Position numbers and translations under genes: made by a program | The notes under the pieces: generated by a model | Databases searched by the model: none | The model's input: the letters and a program-made list of their open reading frames with translations, nothing else | What the model was told of the DNA's origin: nothing | Source of the DNA: Pinguiococcus pyrenoidosus | Taxonomy: Eukaryota; Sar; Pinguiophyceae; Pinguiochrysidales; Pinguiochrysidaceae | Length of the DNA stretch: 13,807 bases | Assembly (NCBI GenBank): GCA_019677205.1 | Contig: JAAMXY010000613.1 | Coordinates: 1-13,807 of the forward strand | Direction of reading: 5' to 3' | In this document: positions 1-8,077 of the stretch, piece by piece | Position numbering within the stretch: the stretch's first letter is position 1 | Layout: each line of letters begins with the position of its first letter

Positions 1-14
1 CCCCCCCCCCCCCC
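1..14. repeat. Poly-C run at the window edge
   Basis: Fourteen consecutive C residues open the window just downstream of the stop codon of the minus-strand channel gene. It is not a recognisable telomere repeat. It may be a natural homopolymer, a sequencing or assembly edge, or a tailing artefact; the window alone cannot separate these. Confidence 0.8.
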
Positions 15-36
15 TTCAATACACTTGGAATGCACA

Positions 37-1990
37 TCATGTTGGGTTCTCATCTTCATCGTTCTCCTTGTCTTGATTCATGACCTTGAGCAGCTCATCC
101 TTAAATATAACCAGCTCCTTTTGAACAGCCAATCGCACAATTTTCTCGATAGGAACAAACTGACCTTTCACTGACCCAAGCTCTCCCCTGCGAGAACCAA
201 CTTCGCCCTCCAGAAAAGTGATTCTCTCCTTGAGTGCTACATTCTCCTGCTCGATTGTCGTCTTGAGGGCGAGTAGGCTCATACTCTCTTCACTACTGCC
301 AGTTTGATGCGACCCCGAATCCACGAATGCATACCGTCGGAGCAACCAAGTGAGACCGTCAAAAGCTAGCACAGGAAGAAGCACTGGAAAGCATAAAACA
401 GGGAACCACATTTCGAAATGCGTCCTCCGCGACGTGTAACGATCAAGGTCAGCAAAGTAGTATTTCGCTTCTTGTTGAAGAAAATCCACGCGCTTGGGCT
501 CGACGACAATCAGCGGCAGTACACCTCGCAGAATACATCCAAGAAGGAACATCTCCGAGGATTTCTCATCGCTGTCTTTCAGGGAACGAATACCGAGCAG
601 CGCCTGTAACTCCGCCGCCAACTCCAGGCGAGCTCGGTAGAAGAGTCGAAGAGATCGCGTCTTTGAATACGAATAGCTGTCACTTACGATCGCAATGAGG
701 ACATTGAGGAGAAGGACATTCAGCACAAGGAGAAAAGCTACAAAGAAAATGACCGCGAACTGTCGGGACACAGTGTCTGGTGCCGCTGAGAACCATTCTC
801 GCTCAAAGTTGCCTAGAAACATTTGATAGCTTGTAAGGAGCGCCTCCCCCACGTTGCTGAAGGGCTCCTCAGCGTCGTCGTCGCCGAAAGACGCGTCCGT
901 GCGCGGATGTGTCACAACAAACAGAAGATTCGTGAACAGCAACAGAATGATGCCGAGCACCAAGAGGAAGCTTTGCAAGTCCTTCGCGATCTGCAACAGA
1001 GCCATCACGAACGTCGCAAAGTCGCGGCTAAGCACCTTTATGTAGCCAAGCACCTGGCCCCAGATCGGAATGGCGCCAAATGCGGCAACGATGCGAAACG
1101 TAGCTGTTGTCGTGAGAACACCGCCCGACAGCGCCCCTGGCCAACAGAAATGCAGAGACGGCACTCGAAACGTCGATCCAGTTCCAGACACTCGTAGGGT
1201 TCGAGACTAGCTCTCCAAGGCGAGCCGTGACGAACGCTTGCATGCATTCACGAAGTATGGTGTACGCTCCACAGAAAAACAGACCCAAGATCAGCGCAAG
1301 ATCGGTCTGCGTGAAAGCTCCTTCATGCTGAAAGAGCCAGGACCCCGTTAGGTAAAGCGTAAGCAATGCGACTAGGACCAGCCCATCCAGCACTACAATG
1401 ATGGCGGCACGAGGATCACGTAGGACGCGATTTGCGCTATCACGAATGACTGGTAGACAAGCCAATTCTTCTACCTCTTCTGGTTGAAAGCTTAACAGCT
1501 TAGGGATACCTCTGCTATGTTTCTGAAGCATTTGCTCCTGATCCTTCATCATGCCTTCGGCGACGGCTTCCACGTACTCTTCTGAAGCTGTCCTGATATC
1601 GGACCACACCTTCAGGAACTTTACCCTAGCGTTGTCTTTGAAATCTGCATCCACTGCAGTCTGGTAGGCCGGCTGCTCCCTAAGGCACTGCAGGACCTTC
1701 GGATGGCAATCCGCCGCTGCAACGTCGGCGTTGCGCTCGAGGAGGTATCTGACAATATCCAAGTGATCATTCTCTGCAGCAGCGAGAAGAGGAGTGTCTT
1801 GCCATGATGAACCGACAGCTTTGACGAGATGCTGCAGCAAAACAGCGACGACGTTTGGCTTTTTTTGGTCGATAGCAATTTCCAGTGCGTCGCTCTCGCC
1901 ATCTTTAGCCTTGATCGGTGTACGTTCCGGCAGAGACCAACGCAAAGTTTGGTTTTCAGGCTGCGGTCCAGGAACGCCTTGCGCCATCTC
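37..1990 (-). pseudogene. Ankyrin-repeat TRP-type cation channel, frameshifted and missing its N-terminus
   Basis: This is the C-terminal two thirds of an ankyrin/TRP (Ion_trans) channel, a membrane cation channel. Reading down the minus strand: two ankyrin-like repeats at about 1891-1700 (motifs TPLLAAAENDHLDIVRYLL and ALEIAIDQKKPNVVAVLL), hydrophobic S1 (AAIIVVLDGLVLVALL) and S2 (LALILGLFFCGAYTIL), then WNWIDVSSAVSAFLLARGA. The frame then changes near the CCCC run at 1134-1137 and continues as TATFRIVAAFGAIPIWGQVL (S4/S5 linker), S5 at about 970-910, a pore loop near 849-805 (ALLTSYQMFLGNF) and a classic TRP/polycystin S6 at 756-680 (LVLNVLLLNVLIAIVSDSY). A heptad-rich coiled coil near 290-170 and an acidic tail end at a TGA at 37-39. 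Two frames overlap at 1028-1191 and only one base must be skipped to join them, so a 1-bp insertion fits better than an intron; the best GT-AG candidate there is 28 nt. A sequencing error is also possible. The N-terminus, presumably more ankyrin repeats, is missing where the LINE begins. No ligand or ion selectivity can be inferred. Confidence 0.85.
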
Positions 1991-1994
1991 AAGA

Positions 1995-4900
1995 GCCCGA
2001 CACCTCCCGGAGGCTCTTATACGTACTGCCGTGCCCAAGATATGGGCGGGGGACTTCAATCGGCTCCCATTTCCTCACCTGCAAAGCCTTCGCGGCCCAG
2101 GACGACATACGGACGACATTAGGGTGAATGGCCTGGCTTGGCCCTATTGCTCAGCGTGGCAAGAGCGTCGCCTCACCGGAGGTGAAGACGCTCATCCCAT
2201 TCTCGGGATACGCATCTCGCTGGAGCTTTCGATGGCGAACAGGCGGACCATCCTCAATCGCCATCCAGCAGCACTGGCCAGCTTTCAAAAGCAGGTCCAG
2301 CACCAACTGGGACATATTGAGCGCGACCTTCGCCAGCTCTGTGACGTGGTAGAAGCCACAACTTCAGAGGATGAGACTACAGGCCTCCCGTCGCATAGCG
2401 AATTTGGGCGAGAACATGCCAGCTGGGACAGGCGCATCGATATGATTCTTTGCAAGTCCCTTGTCAGGAGCACAAGCAACTTTTCGAGCGCCTTCTCCGC
2501 GACTCATCGGCTGCTACCGAAATTCCCCGGGATGCGGGTGGTGGCAGTTCTGAAATGGAAGCGATTGCTGCGAAAGATCCAGCGACAAGGTCATCTGAAT
2601 GCAACTGACGTGCTTCATATCGCCGAACTCCGCCTCCCTTTGGATCTCTCGCTGCCGACCGAGGCTGGAGACCAGTGGTCGCAGAGTGACTGGGAGACAT
2701 GGCGTATCAAATGCCTCGGGGCTCTCGTGAAGTATGCGGCATCGAACCGACAAGCCGAACGTAGGATGCGCGGGGTCAAGATTACCTCGAAGCTTGCCAA
2801 GAGAACCTCGACAAGAGCGACGGGGTTTCTACCGCACTCCTTGCAAGAATCTTCGGGGAATGTGATCACCGACCCTGCAGCGGTCCAGGCTGAGATGGAC
2901 TCGTACATGCAGTCGCATTTCAGTCCCCGACCAACGGACTGGCTGGGCTCGCTGTCGTGGGCGGACGAACGCCAGATCGCCACGTCTGTGCTACAGGGGA
3001 CACTGATTCCTGGACCGCTCACTATCGCCGACAAAGAGTTTGTGGTGCCGCCTAGTCAATGGTGGAGCCGTATGTCCTGGAAGTCCCGCTCTCCCGGAGA
3101 AGCTCATATACAAGCCACGCCTTTGGATCTCCAACAGTTCCCCGCCTTCTTTCAAGCATATATCAAGGCGACATGGAACAAAGCCTCACCGAAAAGCGGT
3201 GGAAGTTCAGAAATGCTCTGCCAGCTCTCTCAGGAGCAACATGCCCTTCTTGGGCGCTTCTACGGCTTGATGCTACGGATGCAAATGCCGGTGGGCCATC
3301 CACAGCTGGAGGATATCACGATACCGATCCCGAAAGAGAGCGGGAAGGTTCTGCCAGCCACTCGCTACAGACCGATTCGGGTGACCGCAATCGGACTTCG
3401 CGCTGTTGACGCATTCCTATGCGCGAAATACTCCACCCAACTCCAACTGCATGACGCTCAGACTGGATTTCGACGGGGCCATCGATTTACGGATGCTATC
3501 ATGGGCTTAAATGAGGACATCAACGAGGCGGAACAAACGGGGCGACGTATGGCACTTGTCAGCACGGATGTCGAACAAGCCTTCGACCGCGTTCGCACCT
3601 GGGCATTACTGGTGGCTCTGCGACTTGCGGGCCTGCCCCGACGAGTGAGTGAATATCTGGCGTACACTGCCCACGCAGCGACGACTCAGGTTCTGACGTC
3701 GACGGGTTTGGGCAGGCCGTTTCGTACCGTGATCGGAACTGGTCAAGGCAAGCCTAGTAGCCCTGCGATCTGCTGGCTGGCTTTTCACGATGTATGTCTC
3801 AGAGGGCTTCAAGCCGCCCATAACAATCCGGCCGTCTCACTGGTGCAGAGGGCCTTCGCCGACGATTGGACGGCCTTTCTGACTTCGGTAGAGGATCCAA
3901 CAGAAACGGCCTTCTCGCTGCTGGAGGACAAGAGCGACTTTCTGCGCATTACCGGAGGCGCCCTCTGCGAGCGGAAAAGCATTGTAATCTCCCGCCCACG
4001 CAAGTCAGATGGCGACGCTTCGGATCCGCTCAGTCGCGAACTTGCGCTGGCGTCTCTCGCCTGCGTTCCCCCCGATCTGAAGCTATCTCTGACAACGCGG
4101 ACGAGTGGCGAAACGTTTGCGGTTCTCCCTGGGCTAGCCTGGGGAGATTACTGCGATCACGAGTCCTACGGCGCCATATATGTCGGCGAGCTGCCCCAAT
4201 CGCTCGCTATACAGGACGCCAGGATTTCAGTCTCGCCAATGACCCTGCAAGAACGGCAGGCTTCGCCGGCGGGGGCATCCCTGGTGACGGTTCCGATCTT
4301 CCTCATCTCTGGCAAGTTATACAGTCTGCCGGACACCTTCCTGCGCCCTCTGGGCCAGTGCGTCCCGGTCCTCCGGACAGCATATCAGCTCGGCGACTAC
4401 AAGACACCCTTTAAGATCCTCGGCACGACGAGGATTCTGGAATCGAGCCCCACCTTCGAACTTAGCGATGCCGAAGAGAAGCTTCGCTTCACTATACGGA
4501 ACCTGGCGACGGCGCCATACGGATTCCGTTCAGCAGCCTCACACTTCTCGGAGATCGTCATGCTTCCGCGAATCCTGGACATCGTGGCCGCGAGTTGGAC
4601 TGACCCGGCAGACATTGAAAGCCGCCTTCAACCGCTTATGGACAGAGTCCATAGGCTCACTCACCGCCTTACAGCAGACATCGCAGACGACGCCCTTGCC
4701 CTTGGCCGCGACTTCGGGGGTTTAGATATTCCGGACATTACAACTCAGGTGACCATACGGCGACTGAAGATGGCCAAGCATCTGGCCTTCCACCAGAACG
4801 CCACGATCCGCCAACGCTTCCGGACGGCGGTCGCGCGGGGGAGCCCGTTGTACTTTCTGGCTACTGCCCAGGACACCAACCTGCAAACGGGGGATCACCG

Positions 4901-5819
4901 GGCAATGGTGGACCGCCTCGCAGGCCTCACCGAGCCCTCTCCACCGTCGACCTTCTACAGCCCGATCAGCGGAGGCATTGAGGACGACGTCTTCTACAAA
5001 GTCTTGCGAGCCCAGTGTGCCCGACGACGCATCGAGGCCTACATCCAACGCCGGCGGACCTCCAATTCCGCTTCATCGTTATCCGACGTTGAACAGCTTC
5101 GTCCGACCTGCCCAGCAGCAGAACTCATCGACCGAGCACAACTCACCCGCCTAAAGCTTGGAGTCTGGCTTCCATCCGGAGCGCAACATGGAGCAGTCCA
5201 GATCTGCCCCAACTGCCATGAGCGACCAGTCTTAGACCGGTACCACGCGATTCGGTGCGCCGGTTCCATCCCCACCATTCAGGACCGCCATATTCTCGTC
5301 GTGCGCATGCTCCGCCGAAAATATGAGCCGGCGCACCTGCAGGAGATACCGTGGGGTTTCCCTGCGCCATCAATGATACTCGGCCACCGTACGACGACCC
5401 ATAGCGCACGCTGGGACGCAGAGGCCATCCAGGAGCAGATCCTCGGCGACTACGCCAGGCTCATGCAGCCCGCCGTCATTGCGGCGCTGAGACTATTCCC
5501 GGCCACGACAGCACGAAGTCAAGCCACCCACCGGCTGCTCCGGAAGATCCCGGCTCTCCTGCGGGAAGTTTCTCAAGCCGGTCACGAGCCCGTCGGGAAG
5601 CTGACAAGCCCGTATGATATCACCAGCGGGGTCTACAGTTCGGCTCGAGCGCTACGCCGATGGCTGTCTCAGCACGAACAGCATTTCGCCCCACCCATCC
5701 TCAGTACGCTGGAGGATAAGCTGGATAGGCTTGAAATCAAGGGGGACACAGAGGATAGGGAGGCAACGCAGGATAGCGACGAAATCGCCGGTCAACGTCA
5801 AGAGAGAGCCGAGAAGTGA
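1995..5819 (+). CDS. LINE endonuclease (partial)/reverse transcriptase protein
   Basis: The protein would nick target DNA and reverse-transcribe the element's RNA at the nick. The frame is open without stops from 1794 to a TGA at 5817-5819, but 1794 to about 1990 is antisense to the ankyrin gene, so I start at the first convincing endonuclease codons. Visible in order: the endonuclease motif WAGDFN at 2043-2060; a degenerate counterpart of the terminal SDH motif (DAHPILGIRISL) near 2190-2220; an alpha-helical linker; and an RT domain at about 3280-3990. RT motifs are TGFRRGHRFTDAI; motif A STDVEQAFDRV (Asp codon 3567); motif B GTGQGKPSSPAI (from 3735); and motif C FADD (3855-3866). The thumb/connection region follows, then a finger CX2CX9HX3C starting at 5205, typical of LINE C-termini. 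No RNase H domain was recognised. An intact frame of about 1275 codons implies recent insertion. The absent 5' endonuclease half means this copy probably cannot move by itself. The clade cannot be assigned by eye. Confidence 0.88.
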   Translation, partial: ARHLPEALIRTAVPKIWAGDFNRLPFPHLQSLRGPGRHTDDIRVNGLAWPYCSAWQERRLTGGEDAHPILGIRISLELSMANRRTILNRHPAALASFQKQVQHQLGHIERDLRQLCDVVEATTSEDETTGLPSHSEFGREHASWDRRIDMILCKSLVRSTSNFSSAFSATHRLLPKFPGMRVVAVLKWKRLLRKIQRQGHLNATDVLHIAELRLPLDLSLPTEAGDQWSQSDWETWRIKCLGALVKYAASNRQAERRMRGVKITSKLAKRTSTRATGFLPHSLQESSGNVITDPAAVQAEMDSYMQSHFSPRPTDWLGSLSWADERQIATSVLQGTLIPGPLTIADKEFVVPPSQWWSRMSWKSRSPGEAHIQATPLDLQQFPAFFQAYIKATWNKASPKSGGSSEMLCQLSQEQHALLGRFYGLMLRMQMPVGHPQLEDITIPIPKESGKVLPATRYRPIRVTAIGLRAVDAFLCAKYSTQLQLHDAQTGFRRGHRFTDAIMGLNEDINEAEQTGRRMALVSTDVEQAFDRVRTWALLVALRLAGLPRRVSEYLAYTAHAATTQVLTSTGLGRPFRTVIGTGQGKPSSPAICWLAFHDVCLRGLQAAHNNPAVSLVQRAFADDWTAFLTSVEDPTETAFSLLEDKSDFLRITGGALCERKSIVISRPRKSDGDASDPLSRELALASLACVPPDLKLSLTTRTSGETFAVLPGLAWGDYCDHESYGAIYVGELPQSLAIQDARISVSPMTLQERQASPAGASLVTVPIFLISGKLYSLPDTFLRPLGQCVPVLRTAYQLGDYKTPFKILGTTRILESSPTFELSDAEEKLRFTIRNLATAPYGFRSAASHFSEIVMLPRILDIVAASWTDPADIESRLQPLMDRVHRLTHRLTADIADDALALGRDFGGLDIPDITTQVTIRRLKMAKHLAFHQNATIRQRFRTAVARGSPLYFLATAQDTNLQTGDHRAMVDRLAGLTEPSPPSTFYSPISGGIEDDVFYKVLRAQCARRRIEAYIQRRRTSNSASSLSDVEQLRPTCPAAELIDRAQLTRLKLGVWLPSGAQHGAVQICPNCHERPVLDRYHAIRCAGSIPTIQDRHILVVRMLRRKYEPAHLQEIPWGFPAPSMILGHRTTTHSARWDAEAIQEQILGDYARLMQPAVIAALRLFPATTARSQATHRLLRKIPALLREVSQAGHEPVGKLTSPYDITSGVYSSARALRRWLSQHEQHFAPPILSTLEDKLDRLEIKGDTEDREATQDSDEIAGQRQERAEK

Positions 5820-5871
5820 GGGCGCACGGTCTGATGTAGCTCCACGATAGTAGAGCGCGGGGACCTTAAAC

Positions 5872-5893
5872 AATCAACCTTGATTAAAAAAAA
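5872..5893 (+). repeat. LINE 3' terminus: short palindrome followed by A8
   Basis: AATCAA and TTGATT (5872-5877 and 5880-5885) are perfect reverse complements separated by CC. As RNA this could form a 5-bp stem with a 4-nt loop directly before eight A residues. Simple 3'-end hairpins next to short A tails are recognised by the RT of some LINE groups; that role here is inference. The A tract marks the retrotransposon's 3' junction with the transposase coding sequence. Confidence 0.6.
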
Positions 5894-6625
5894 TCGCATG
5901 AGGAGACGGCGAAACTTGTCGAACCATCCAAAGGCCTGCTCAACAACGACTCTCGTCGAGTTGTCCTGCCTGTCTTGGGAACGCCCGCGGCGCGGGATCC
6001 GATATGCAAGGCCATTGTACCTGGCAACGTCTCGGCAGTGCTGGGAATCATAGCCTTTGTCTGCGAAGAGCGTCTTTCCTTCGAGAGAAGTTCCATGTCG
6101 GCGTGCGTTGTTCAGCAGATGACGTAAGGTCCGACCATCATTACGATTGGCGCGATGGAAAACGATATGGCATGGAACACCGAGGCCGTCTGTCAGTAGT
6201 GATACTTTCGTTGCCTTGCGACCTCGGTCCGTCGGATTCCTCCCCACGCAGTCCCGACCATACTGGTTCTTCACAAAACTCGTATCCGCAACAAGAATAT
6301 CCCGCTTCCCGCCAGCTCGACGATGACGAACCTTCTGGTACCATCGCGAACAATCACGAAAGGCGTTTTCAAAGACGCGTAGGTCGGTGAAGATACGGAA
6401 GTAGTGGTACACGGTTTTCCAGGATCCGTGCTTCACAGGCAAGTGTCTCCATTGAACGCCAGTCGTCAGGACGTACATGACACGGTCCAGGATGTAATCA
6501 AGCGAAAGCTTGCGTGGCCTTCCAATGGAAGAACGGGAAGGGATACTCTTCAAGGTGGTAGATGGCATACTCTTTTGGATATGCCATCGTAATATGCTCA
6601 GCAGTGGACCAGTCGGGAGAGGCAT
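5893..6625 (-). pseudogene. IS5/ISL2EU-type DDE transposase, 3' end cut off by the LINE
   Basis: This is a cut-and-paste transposase of the IS5-like group that includes eukaryotic ISL2EU/Harbinger relatives. From the ATG at 6625 the N-terminal part shows the IS5 helical domain (YILDRVMYVLTTGVQWRHLP, residues 44-63, then WKTVYHYFRIF). The catalytic triad is visible: D114 in LVADTSFVKN, D189 in LFADKGYDS and E229 in VVVEQAFGWFDKFRR, with the GRNPTDRGRKATKVSLLTD block typical of IS5 between the Asp residues. Homology stops at LLMRF (residue 245), exactly where the LINE's A tract begins. The remaining frame down to 5798 is only LINE 3'UTR read backwards, so the last roughly 15-25 residues and the distal terminal inverted repeat are missing. 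A later start at M20 is possible. The catalytic core is intact, so the loss is recent or mild. No terminal repeat could be confirmed upstream of 6625. Confidence 0.85.
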
Positions 6626-6816
6626 TGGTACGAAAAGACGATTGATCTCTTACGGGAGTACGCAGAAATTTTTTTTAACGCTACTTTTCAGACATAGCAT
6701 CAGACGGGTTATTAGCTTCCGTGTCAAGTGGCGGCAGCGTGCACCTCTGCGGTCATCCTTCTACAACAATGGATAACTCACTTATGGTACGCCCTATCTA
6801 TAACTCACCAGAGGCT
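6626..6816. other. Intergenic stretch upstream of the IS5-type transposase
   Basis: No coding sequence is supported. The stretch holds a T8 tract (about 6669-6676) and AT-richer sequence that could include the outer end of the IS5-type element, but with the other end lost no terminal inverted repeat can be matched. Confidence 0.4.
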
Positions 6817-7738
6817 CTATCTGTCTGCATCGCTTCTTGCGCGGTTGACTCCAACAATCACAGCACCGACCACAACAGCCACTCCGACAACGACACCAAT
6901 GACGATCCCTGCAATTTCACCCCCGCCGAGGTCATCTTCAGCATCATCCTCAGATTTTTGGTCGACATCGTCGTCATCAGCAACATCAAAAGCACTCAAT
7001 GAGACGGTCTCGGAGAAGGTGGCGGCGTTGGCAACGGAAAACCCGGCAATCTGTCCACCGGCGGCGCCTATCTCTTTGACAAGAGCAGACTCAAAGCGTT
7101 GAAGGAAGCTTGACGCCGGACCAAGATCTTCCGCCTCTTGTAGAGCCGCTTCGATGCTTTCGCCGACGGCTGAAACAAAGCCTTGCGACGTGTCCATCCC
7201 TGCTTCCAAAGCGTCGTCCATCCCTGCTTCCAAAGCGTCGTCCTCCAACGCGAGCAGCATTGATGTATACTCGGCAACGACCTCAAGGCGCCGGCGCCGC
7301 GCCACTGGCCGAAGGCGTCGACTGGACGATGTTCTGAGTTGCCTGCAATCCACATCTTCCCCTCCAACAATCACAGTCGTGGTGGCAAAGGATCTGCACG
7401 TTCCGCTCTCGTCCAGTAAACCTGCCGCATCGCAAATGGCTATTTCTGCGCTCTTGGCAAAGGCAGCCCGCAAAGCGTCGCTGCACGCCAAGAACTCCGA
7501 GTTTCCTTCGGTTGTGAAAAGCGTCAAGACGGGGCTGCCGCTCTGCGGGCTAGGCGTCGGAATCAAGGAAGAAGTTGAGCACGGTAGAAGAGTCGGCGCA
7601 AGCGTCGGAGCTATGCTGGCTAAGGAGGTCGGCGTGGATGTCTGGCTAGAGTGGTGGCAAAGACGTTGGTGGAGTCGTTGCTGTCGACGTTGGCGAAAGA
7701 CTTGGTACCGATGTTGGCGCCGAGGTCTGAGCCGGCAT
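6817..7738 (-). pseudogene. Membrane-anchored Pro/Ser/Thr-stalk surface protein, frame-broken near its N-terminus
   Basis: The C-terminal part is a continuous frame ending at 6817. It has a Thr/Ser/Pro-rich segment (IAPTLAPTLLPCSTSSLIP, about 7615-7555), a globular domain with LACSDALRAAFAKSAEIAIC and the RRL/RRRRLEV pattern common in SEA-like protist surface domains, and a second domain. An acidic linker (DVADDDDVDQKSEDD) and one clear transmembrane helix (IAGIVIGVVVGVAVVVGAVI) follow, then a short basic tail. That is a type I, cell-surface topology. The in-frame segment has no ATG: it opens at a stop near 7779, and the TTG at 7566 is not a credible start. The neighbouring frame carries an ATG at 7738 right after a TGA, then 30 codons of Pro/Thr/Ser stalk (APTSVPSLSPTSTATTPPTS) to a TAG at 7648-7646. 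Dropping one base there joins the frames. More stalk-like coding lies further upstream in other frames (to about 7890), so the gene is decayed or has unresolved introns. Family and ligand are unknown. Confidence 0.6.
7193..7240. repeat. Exact 24-bp tandem duplication inside the surface-protein gene
   Basis: Two identical 24-bp copies lie at 7193-7216 and 7217-7240. They sit in frame on the minus strand and duplicate eight residues of the acidic/Ala-rich linker (DDALEAGM). Perfect identity suggests a recent slippage duplication. The length is a multiple of three, so the reading frame is kept. Confidence 0.9.
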
Positions 7739-8077
7739 TCAAGGGCATTGCCCCCATATCTCGGGGCGCTGCTGGTGCTCTACCTGTTGATGCCCTGGGT
7801 GAAGAAGGCGTCGGCATACTTAGAAAATGATCTGCCTCACATCGGTGACGCTGCTGGTATGCCGAGAGCTGGTATGCTGACTGAAGACGCTCTCGCCTTC
7901 TCGAAAATGCTGTTCATATCCGTGACACGGCTTACATCCTACACCCCACACACAAATTGCTCACGCTTTCCTTCCGAAACGGAATCCTTAGTTTGACACC
8001 AAACCCAAGACCTTCGTCTCGCATCCTAGCAGGGTGATGTCGAGCTTCCGTACGGGAAGGAGGTGTCTTCAGGACGA
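7739..8077. other. Region between the surface-protein gene and the CR-type gene
   Basis: No intact gene is supported. On the minus strand, fragments of Pro/Ser/Ala-rich coding occur in at least two frames (about 7817-7740, starting MPTPSSPRAS, and about 7890-7845, SIPALGIPAASPM). They look like remnants or unspliced exons of the surface protein's stalk. About 7930-8077 looks like the 3' flank of the gene ending at 8078; no polyadenylation signal was identified with confidence. Confidence 0.4.

Larger units (their letters stand above)
1990..5893 (+). mobile_element. Non-LTR (LINE-type) retrotransposon, 5'-truncated, with A tail
   Basis: The element carries the end of an AP-type endonuclease domain, a reverse transcriptase, a C-terminal Cys/His finger, a short 3'UTR (5820-5885) and eight A at 5886-5893. 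The left boundary is an estimate. Plus-strand endonuclease-like coding can be followed back to about 1995, while minus-strand ankyrin coding is convincing only up to about 1900, so the junction lies between. LINEs copy from the 3' end by target-primed reverse transcription and often arrive 5'-truncated, which fits a left end inside the endonuclease domain. I found no obvious target-site duplication: bases after the A tract (5894 onward) are not seen near 1950-2000. The left flank (channel gene) and right flank (IS5-type transposase) are different sequences. Confidence 0.8.

Noticed and set aside
1794-1990. N-terminal 65 or so codons of the long plus-strand frame as part of the LINE protein
   Set aside because: They are antisense to convincing ankyrin coding and show no endonuclease pattern; the frame is open by chance.
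5798-5890. Last 30 codons of the IS5-type transposase frame
   Set aside because: They are the LINE 3'UTR read backwards; family similarity ends at the A tract.
7193-7240. CRISPR-like or regulatory direct repeat
   Set aside because: It has only two adjacent copies without spacers, in frame within a coding region, in eukaryotic DNA.
7154-7996. Plus-strand 280-codon frame opposite the surface-protein gene
   Set aside because: Its Ser/Ala/Arg/Trp-rich composition looks like the antisense of a low-complexity gene; the minus strand has a clear transmembrane helix and stalk.
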